Assembly: GCA_017476305.1 (NCBI GenBank)
Contig: JAFVAA010000218.1
Coordinates: 1-10,501 of the forward strand
Direction of reading: 5' to 3'
Length of the DNA: 10,501 bases
From: Lachnospiraceae bacterium
GTDB lineage: Bacteria; Bacillota; Clostridia; Lachnospirales; Lachnospiraceae
Shown here: positions 4,700 through 10,501 of the stretch, in pieces
Numbering within the stretch: the first letter of the stretch is position 1
How the letters are laid out: each line of letters opens with the position of its first letter
The notes under the pieces: model-generated
Told to the model about the DNA's origin: nothing
Databases searched by the model: none
The model's input: the letters and a program-made list of their open reading frames with translations, nothing else
Position numbers and translations under genes: made by a program

Positions 4700-7600
4700 A
4701 TGGATTTGCATGATATTTTACTGGGAATTCAGTATGTTTGCATTTTTGGTCTGTTTATCGAGAGCTTTATCGTATTCAGAAACTGGAAAAATTCGCTTCA
4801 TGCCTATCTGCTGTTTAGCTGTGTGGCGACACTTATCAATAATATCGGTTATCTTTTGGAAATGAAAGCGACGAATCAGGAATCGTATATCACGGCCCTG
4901 CAGCTTTCTTATGCAGGAAGGGTATGGATTCCCTTTTTCCTGTTTCTTTTTGTGGTAAGGCTTTGCGGAATCCGGTTTCCGGATATTCTGAAAAAGGTGC
5001 TGGTATGTATCCATCTGGTAACCTATGTCGTGATTTTAACGCTGCAGAGTCACGGACTTTATTACTCGGAAATTCATTTCGAAACGGGAGCGTTTTTTCC
5101 GAAGCTTCTCCATAAAAATGGTATCTGGCATCATGCTTTTATGGTGCTTGGGGTTATCTACTCTGTTGTAGGACTGATCTGGCTTTTTCAGGCATATCGT
5201 CAGGAAAAGAATAAGACCTTAAAGAAGAGGCTTTTGATGATCATACTAGCAATTCTGTCAGAAAGCATCTTTTTTGTGGTTCAGATTACGAAGCTCATCG
5301 GGGTGACGAAAATCTATGATGTGACAATGCTTGGTTATGCGGTGGGTACCGTATTTATGTTTATTGCAATTTTCCGGTGCGATCTTTTAGGTACGGGCGA
5401 GATTGCAAAGGGCTTTGTGATTGACAGGATTTCCGAGGGAATCATTGCTGTAGACACAAAAGGAGTCATTCGCTACTTTAATGAACCTGCGAAGCGTTTA
5501 TATCCGGAACTGGAGAATGGTTCTAAGGCTGTGCCGGCTGCGATTATGCAGGCAGTTTCAGAGCATGGGAATATCAGGATCGAGGATAGGATTTATGCTC
5601 CGGAGGAAAATGACCTTTTTTACGGTGGGGAAAATTTTGGTAAAATCTATGCTTTGGTAGACGATACAGAGCATTATCATTATATAGAAGAATTGCAGGA
5701 GCAAAAGGAGATCGCTGATCATGCCAATGCAGCAAAAAGCCGGTTTTTAGCAAATATGTCCCATGAAATCCGTACCCCGATCAATGCTGTTCTGGGGATG
5801 GATGAGATGATTCTTCGTGAGAGCAGGGAGAAGGAAATCCGGTCCTATGCAGAGAATATCATGTCTGCGGGAAAAACCTTACTTTCTTTGATCAATGATA
5901 TCTTAGATCTGTCAAAGGTGGAAGAAGGAAAGATGGAAATCATTCCTGTGCAGTATGAGCTTTCTTCTCTTTTAAATGATCTGGAAAATATGATTCGCGA
6001 CCGGGCAGCTAAGAAAGGACTTGTCTTTCAGAATGAGGTCTGTGAGGAAATTCCGCATCTTCTTTTTGGTGATGAAATCCGGATCAGACAGTGTGTCATA
6101 AATCTTCTTACCAATGCAGTTAAATATACAGAGGCTGGCTCTGTGACCATGAAGGTCACTTTTGAAAAAAAGGATGAGAAGCACATTCTTTTGGGATTTT
6201 CTGTGGAAGATACCGGAATGGGGATGAAGAAAGAGGATTTAGAAAAGCTGTTTGCGCCATTTCAGAGAATTGAAGAAAAAAGGAACCGGTCGATTGAAGG
6301 CACGGGGCTTGGCATGAGCATCGTAAGGCAGCTTCTTTCGCTGATGGACAGTGAGCTTACGGTGGAAAGCGAATATGGAAAGGGCTCTGTATTTACATTT
6401 TCGGTAGAGCAGGAGGTCGTGAAGTTGGAAGAAATCTGGGATTATTCGAAACGGTTCCGGGAAGTAAACAGTGAGTCAGGAGCTTACCAGGAGCTGTTTC
6501 ATGCCCCGGATGCGAAAATTCTCGTAGTCGATGACACGGAGATGAATCTTACGGTGATTCAGAGTCTTTTAAAGAAGACGCAGATCCATATCGATACGGC
6601 AGGCTCCGGGAAGGAAGCACTGGCACTCGCTTCGAAGGATTCCTATGATGCGGTGTTCATCGACCACATGATGCCGGATATGGATGGAATCGAGACGTTA
6701 CAGCATCTGCGTGAGATAGCGGAAAATAGAGAAACTCCTGCGGTTGCCCTGACTGCCAATGCGGTTTCCGGTGCCAGAGAAATGTATCTTTCTGCAGGCT
6801 TTACGGATTATCTTTCAAAGCCTGTGGATGGCGAAAAGTTAGAAAAAATGCTGTATGATCTTCTTCCGAAGGAAAAACTGAAAAAAGCAGAGGAAGTGGT
6901 AAAAACACCGGAAAGAAAACACAGACCGGGCAGTGCGAAGCTTTTAGTCGTAGATGATGATGAGGCAGTCTGTGCTCTGATTCAGAGTATTATGGAGCCG
7001 TCTTATGACATCAGGGTGTGCTATTCCGGGGCAGAGGCACCGGAAGCAGTGAGAGAATTTAAACCGGACCTGATTCTTTTGGATATTTATCTGGCAGATG
7101 GGAATGGTGTTACGATCATGCAGGAAATGAAGAAAGATGAACAGATTTCGGATATCCCGGTTCTTTTAGTTACCGGGGACAATGATGATGCGACAGAAGA
7201 GGACGGGCTGAAAAGAGGAGCCTCTGACTATATCAGGAAACCTTTCGTGCCGGAGGTCTTAAAGCAGCGTGTGAAGCGAATCATTGACCTTAACAGGTAC
7301 CAGCATTCCATTGAGAATGAGGTGGATCGTCAGACGAGCCGTAGTAAAAGGCTGAGCAGGGAAATGATGCTTGCCCTTTCAAAAACAGTAGATATGAAAG
7401 ACCATTATACAGTCGGTCATTCCCGCAGGGTGGCTGCGTACAGCGCAGAGCTTGCAAGGAGGATGGGAATGACTGCTTCCGAACAGTCTGCGATCTATGA
7501 GATTGGACTTTTGCATGATATCGGGAAAATAGGGATTCACGATGAGATTATCCGGAAAACGACATCCCTGACGGATGAGGAGTTTGCTGAAATTAAAAAA

Positions 7601-8389
7601 CATACTACCAAGGGGGATGAGATACTGAAAGAAATTAAAGATATGCCGGGACTAAGTGAGGGCGCCAGATGGCATCATGAACGGTATAATGGAACCGGCT
7701 ATCCGGATGGACTTAAGGGAGAGGAAATTCCGCTGGCGGCGAGAATCGTGTGTATTGCCGACTGCTATGATGCCATGACCAGCACGAGAACCTATTCCGT
7801 ACCGAAAAAGCAGGAGGATGTGCGCGCGGAAATCGTTCGCTGCAGAGGAACCTGGTTCGATCCGGAGATTGCGGATCTGATGCTTCAGATGATCGATGAG
7901 GACGAAGAATATCAGATGACAGAACGGACGGATGGGAGTGACGTCTGGAAAGAATATGACAGACTGTGGGGAGAAAAGGGGATAGAAATGGAGGAAGAGA
8001 AAGAGGATTCCGATGGTCTACCGGCAGGGCTCTACCGTCTACCGGATGTAGAGGTGACTGCCGGATTAAGAAACTGTGGTTCGGCGAAGGGATATCTTTC
8101 CGTGCTCACTGTGTTTCATAAGACGGCAGAGGCGAAAGCGAAGGAGATTGCGCGCTTATATGAGGAAGGGGATGTAAAGGGTTATACGGTGAAGGTTCAC
8201 GCACTGAAAAGCTCGGCAAGGATCATCGGTGCCGGAAAGCTGTCAAAGCTTGCCGGGGAGTTAGAGGAAGCTGGAAAGAAAGAGGATATGGATTTTATCG
8301 GGGAACATACGGAAGAGCTGCTTTCGATGTACCGGGAGCTTGACAGGGATCTGGCAGAGCTGACATTTCATGGAAAAGAAATAACCTGA
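4700..8389 (+). CDS. Membrane hybrid histidine kinase with two receivers, HD-GYP phosphodiesterase and HPt
   Basis: A 1229-residue signalling protein. Domains in order: seven membrane helices in residues about 5-227 (7TM histidine-kinase sensor type); PAS-like domain 232-325; HisKA with phospho-acceptor H355 in NMSHEIRTPIN; HATPase with N-box N472, D504 (DTGMGM) and GTGLGM from G534; receiver 1 (D611-D612, phospho-acceptor D655, K707); receiver 2 (D752-D754, D795, K847); HD-GYP about 885-1060; HPt about 1110-1225 with H1167 (KVHALKSSARIIGA). The HD-GYP metal-site residues appear complete: H907, H939-D940, H968, H992-H993, D1021, with GYP at 1000-1002. It should therefore hydrolyse c-di-GMP. 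The start is set at 4700 by GGGAGG six bases upstream; an ATG at 4637 lacks a ribosome site. Only 82 bases separate it from the MATE gene, so it may be read from the same operon. Confidence 0.92.
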   Translation: MDLHDILLGIQYVCIFGLFIESFIVFRNWKNSLHAYLLFSCVATLINNIGYLLEMKATNQESYITALQLSYAGRVWIPFFLFLFVVRLCGIRFPDILKKVLVCIHLVTYVVILTLQSHGLYYSEIHFETGAFFPKLLHKNGIWHHAFMVLGVIYSVVGLIWLFQAYRQEKNKTLKKRLLMIILAILSESIFFVVQITKLIGVTKIYDVTMLGYAVGTVFMFIAIFRCDLLGTGEIAKGFVIDRISEGIIAVDTKGVIRYFNEPAKRLYPELENGSKAVPAAIMQAVSEHGNIRIEDRIYAPEENDLFYGGENFGKIYALVDDTEHYHYIEELQEQKEIADHANAAKSRFLANMSHEIRTPINAVLGMDEMILRESREKEIRSYAENIMSAGKTLLSLINDILDLSKVEEGKMEIIPVQYELSSLLNDLENMIRDRAAKKGLVFQNEVCEEIPHLLFGDEIRIRQCVINLLTNAVKYTEAGSVTMKVTFEKKDEKHILLGFSVEDTGMGMKKEDLEKLFAPFQRIEEKRNRSIEGTGLGMSIVRQLLSLMDSELTVESEYGKGSVFTFSVEQEVVKLEEIWDYSKRFREVNSESGAYQELFHAPDAKILVVDDTEMNLTVIQSLLKKTQIHIDTAGSGKEALALASKDSYDAVFIDHMMPDMDGIETLQHLREIAENRETPAVALTANAVSGAREMYLSAGFTDYLSKPVDGEKLEKMLYDLLPKEKLKKAEEVVKTPERKHRPGSAKLLVVDDDEAVCALIQSIMEPSYDIRVCYSGAEAPEAVREFKPDLILLDIYLADGNGVTIMQEMKKDEQISDIPVLLVTGDNDDATEEDGLKRGASDYIRKPFVPEVLKQRVKRIIDLNRYQHSIENEVDRQTSRSKRLSREMMLALSKTVDMKDHYTVGHSRRVAAYSAELARRMGMTASEQSAIYEIGLLHDIGKIGIHDEIIRKTTSLTDEEFAEIKKHTTKGDEILKEIKDMPGLSEGARWHHERYNGTGYPDGLKGEEIPLAARIVCIADCYDAMTSTRTYSVPKKQEDVRAEIVRCRGTWFDPEIADLMLQMIDEDEEYQMTERTDGSDVWKEYDRLWGEKGIEMEEEKEDSDGLPAGLYRLPDVEVTAGLRNCGSAKGYLSVLTVFHKTAEAKAKEIARLYEEGDVKGYTVKVHALKSSARIIGAGKLSKLAGELEEAGKKEDMDFIGEHTEELLSMYRELDRDLAELTFHGKEIT

Positions 8390-8417
8390 TGTTTTTGGCG
8401 TGAAATTTTCAAGGTTT

Positions 8418-8448
8418 TTGCTTTCGATGATGATAATTATGTTATAAT
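8418..8448 (+). promoter_or_regulatory. Extended -10 promoter for the second hybrid kinase gene
   Basis: TGTTATAAT at 8440-8448 is a full extended -10 element. The best -35 is a weak TTGCTT at 8418-8423 with a 19-base spacer, which the TG extension can offset. Transcription would begin near 8455, about 50 bases before the ATG at 8506. No intrinsic terminator was seen between the two kinase genes, so readthrough is also possible. Confidence 0.55.
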
Positions 8449-8505
8449 AGACAGATAAGGGAAAAAACTGCGAAAATAAGTATTTGAAATAAAGGGAGAA
8501 AAGCC

Positions 8506-10501
8506 ATGAAAAGAAGTAAGGTGAATTTAGTACTTACGCTGTTTGTGACATTTGTTTTAATGACTTGTGTGGTAATCTATACCTCAAGACTCTTTTACCG
8601 TATTTCCGTGACCAATATTTACGAAGCCGGAGATGATAAGATCACAGGGGTAGCTGCCAGTTTGGAAAATTACCTGGATACGGCCAAAAGCGTTCTCTGG
8701 GTGACTGCGGATACGGTGGAGGATATGATAGAAAACGGGGATTCTACTGATAGAATTTTAGAATATCTGACGAAGGAATCAAAAAATCAGGAAGAGCAGT
8801 TTGATGAAAACTATACCGGAATTTACGGGTATATTCAGGGAACCTATTTAGACGGGATTGGCTGGGAGCCGCCGGAGGGATACAAACCGACAGAACGAGA
8901 CTGGTATATTTCGGCGAAGGCAGCAAATGGAGAAACGACGATCGTAGCTCCTTATGTCGATGCACAGACGAATTCCGTCATCATTTCCATCAGTAAACTT
9001 TTGAAAAATGGCACAGATGTACTTTCCCTGGATTTGACGATGAACCAGATACAGGCAGTGATGCAGAAGGTACAGTTAAAGGATAAGGGATACGGTTTTG
9101 TGCTGGATCAGGATGGTATGATTGTCGCACATCATGACGTGGAAATGAACGGAAAAATCTATACCAGTGATGCCGAGCATAAACAGCTTATGGAAGAAGT
9201 AGAAAAGGTAAAAAATGGTAACTTTTCTGCTTTCATCAACGGGAAAAAATGTACGGTATTTACCAATCAGATTATGGAGCAGTGGTATGTGGTGATTGTG
9301 GTCAGTGACAAGGAGCTTTTTGCAGATGTATGGTCACAGCTTTTGGTCAATATCAGTGTCTTTCTCGGTGTTTTTCTTTTGATTGTATTCTTTTATCTGG
9401 TGGCTTACCGGAATGAGCAGAAGTACAGCCGAAGAATGGAGGATTTAAAGGTCAGTGAGCAGAAGAAGGAATATGAGGCAAAGGTTTTAAAGCTGGAAAA
9501 ATCTGCTGCAGATGCGGCAAACAATGCGAAAAGCAGTTTCCTAGCCGAGATGTCTCATGAAATCCGTACACCGATTAATGCAATTTTAGTGATGAATGAG
9601 ATGATTCTCAGAGAAGCGGAGAATGAAAATATTATCGAATATTCCGGAAATGTACAGTCGGCAGGAAGAACCCTGCTTTCCATCATTAACAGTATTTTGG
9701 ATTTTTCAAAAATTGAGGACGGAAAGATGGAAATTGTACCGGTAAAGTATGATGTAGCATCTATGATTCATGATTTGGTAAATTCGATTTTAGAGCGTGT
9801 AAAGGCAAAAGGTTTAGAGCTTAAGGTAGATATTGATGAAGCTATTCCGTCCATGCTTTATGGAGATGATGTCCGTATCAGTCAGATTATCATGAACCTG
9901 CTTACGAATGCAGTGAAGTATACAAATGAGGGTACCGTTACTTTCTCGGTCAGAGCAGACGGGCGGGAGGCACAGGATATTTTCCTCCAGGTGGAGGTGC
10001 GTGATACAGGAATCGGTATTAAAGAGGAGGATATGGATAAGCTTTTTGAGTCCTTTGGAAGACTGGAGGAAAAGAGAAACCGTCATATTGAGGGGACAGG
10101 ACTTGGGATGGCAATCGTGACGAAGCTTTTGGCAATGATGGATAGTGAACTGAAGGTGGAAAGTGTCTACGGAGAGGGTTCTGTATTTTCCTTTTGTTTA
10201 AGACAGCCGGTTGTAAGTGAAGAACCGATTGGAAATTACGCAAAGCGTTTGGAAAAATCTGCAAAGGAGGTGAAGGGTGGAGCGTATCTTTTCGCACCGG
10301 AGGCAGAGGTTTTGGTGGTAGATGATAATGAGATGAACCGGAAAGTGGCGTTTAATCTTATGAAGCGAAACGGAATCAAACCGGAGCTTTTGGCATCCGG
10401 TGTAGAAGCAATCGAGCGTGTAAGGGAAAAAACGTATGATATCATTTTTTTAGATCATATGATGCCGACGATGGATGGAATCGAAACCTTAGAACACTTA
10501 A
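8506..10501 (+). CDS. dCache-domain hybrid histidine kinase (3' end outside window)
   Basis: The frame is open from ATG 8506 to the window edge (665 full codons), preceded by AAAGGGAG at 8491-8498. Visible domains: membrane helix at about residues 6-27; extracellular dCache sensor at about 35-270; second membrane helix at about 279-302; coiled-coil linker; HisKA with H351 (EMSHEIRTPINA); HATPase with N468, DTGIGI and GTGLGM; start of a receiver with VVDDNEMN and phospho-acceptor D650 (FLDHMMP). The dCache part has the amino-acid binding signature Y126-x4-R131-x-W133-Y134, followed by D176. That pattern predicts an extracellular amino acid or amine ligand. The kinase core and the linker to the receiver closely resemble the upstream kinase, so the two are paralogues. 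Whether an HPt or output domain follows the receiver cannot be seen. Confidence 0.9.
   Translation, partial: MKRSKVNLVLTLFVTFVLMTCVVIYTSRLFYRISVTNIYEAGDDKITGVAASLENYLDTAKSVLWVTADTVEDMIENGDSTDRILEYLTKESKNQEEQFDENYTGIYGYIQGTYLDGIGWEPPEGYKPTERDWYISAKAANGETTIVAPYVDAQTNSVIISISKLLKNGTDVLSLDLTMNQIQAVMQKVQLKDKGYGFVLDQDGMIVAHHDVEMNGKIYTSDAEHKQLMEEVEKVKNGNFSAFINGKKCTVFTNQIMEQWYVVIVVSDKELFADVWSQLLVNISVFLGVFLLIVFFYLVAYRNEQKYSRRMEDLKVSEQKKEYEAKVLKLEKSAADAANNAKSSFLAEMSHEIRTPINAILVMNEMILREAENENIIEYSGNVQSAGRTLLSIINSILDFSKIEDGKMEIVPVKYDVASMIHDLVNSILERVKAKGLELKVDIDEAIPSMLYGDDVRISQIIMNLLTNAVKYTNEGTVTFSVRADGREAQDIFLQVEVRDTGIGIKEEDMDKLFESFGRLEEKRNRHIEGTGLGMAIVTKLLAMMDSELKVESVYGEGSVFSFCLRQPVVSEEPIGNYAKRLEKSAKEVKGGAYLFAPEAEVLVVDDNEMNRKVAFNLMKRNGIKPELLASGVEAIERVREKTYDIIFLDHMMPTMDGIETLEHL

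Noticed and set aside
8390..8440. Possible terminator between the two kinase genes.
   Set aside because: The only symmetry, TGAAATTTTCA, has no room for a loop and no GC-rich stem.

Overview
The window looks like chromosomal DNA of a low-to-moderate G+C Firmicute, most likely a Clostridia/Lachnospiraceae gut-type anaerobe. The reasons are AT-rich intergenic DNA with consensus sigma-A promoters, strong AGGAGG-type ribosome binding sites, a DUF4143 ATPase of the kind common in that group, and long hybrid histidine kinases with the receiver signature D-H-M-M-P. No rRNA, tRNA, CRISPR array or complete insertion sequence was seen.

Layout. (1) Positions 1-58: the first codons of an unidentified leftward gene with its promoter. 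(2) Positions 59-569: a 511-base gene-free stretch with two strong inverted repeats, one a perfect 20-bp terminator-like hairpin, and a good promoter for the next gene. (3) Positions 570-1769: a DUF4143-type AAA ATPase. (4) About 1860-2185: a compact locus with the architecture of an Fst/par-type type I toxin-antitoxin system. A 31-residue membrane peptide on the minus strand and a short RNA on the plus strand converge on a shared 14-bp terminator hairpin. A 24-nt direct repeat lets the small RNA pair without interruption (two G.U wobbles) across the toxin start codon. (5) Positions 2402-4617: a TetR-family regulator with its own promoter and a palindromic operator candidate, followed by a MATE-family efflux pump. 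(6) Positions 4700-8389: a 1229-residue membrane hybrid kinase with domain order 7TM-PAS-HisKA-HATPase-REC-REC-HD-GYP-HPt. (7) From 8506 to the window edge: a second, paralogous hybrid kinase with a periplasmic dCache sensor carrying the amino-acid binding motif; its 3' end is outside the window.

How they may work together. TetR probably represses itself and the MATE pump. The first hybrid kinase looks like an RpfC-type sensor and an RpfG-type c-di-GMP phosphodiesterase joined in one chain with its own HPt domain, so it could carry a full phosphorelay and set c-di-GMP levels. The second kinase probably reads an extracellular amino acid or amine and may share phosphotransfer partners with the first. 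The toxin-antitoxin locus appears independent of these genes.

The two most noteworthy items are the unlabelled small toxin/antisense-RNA locus and the RpfC-RpfG-HPt fusion protein. All functional statements rest on motifs read by eye; no database search was made.
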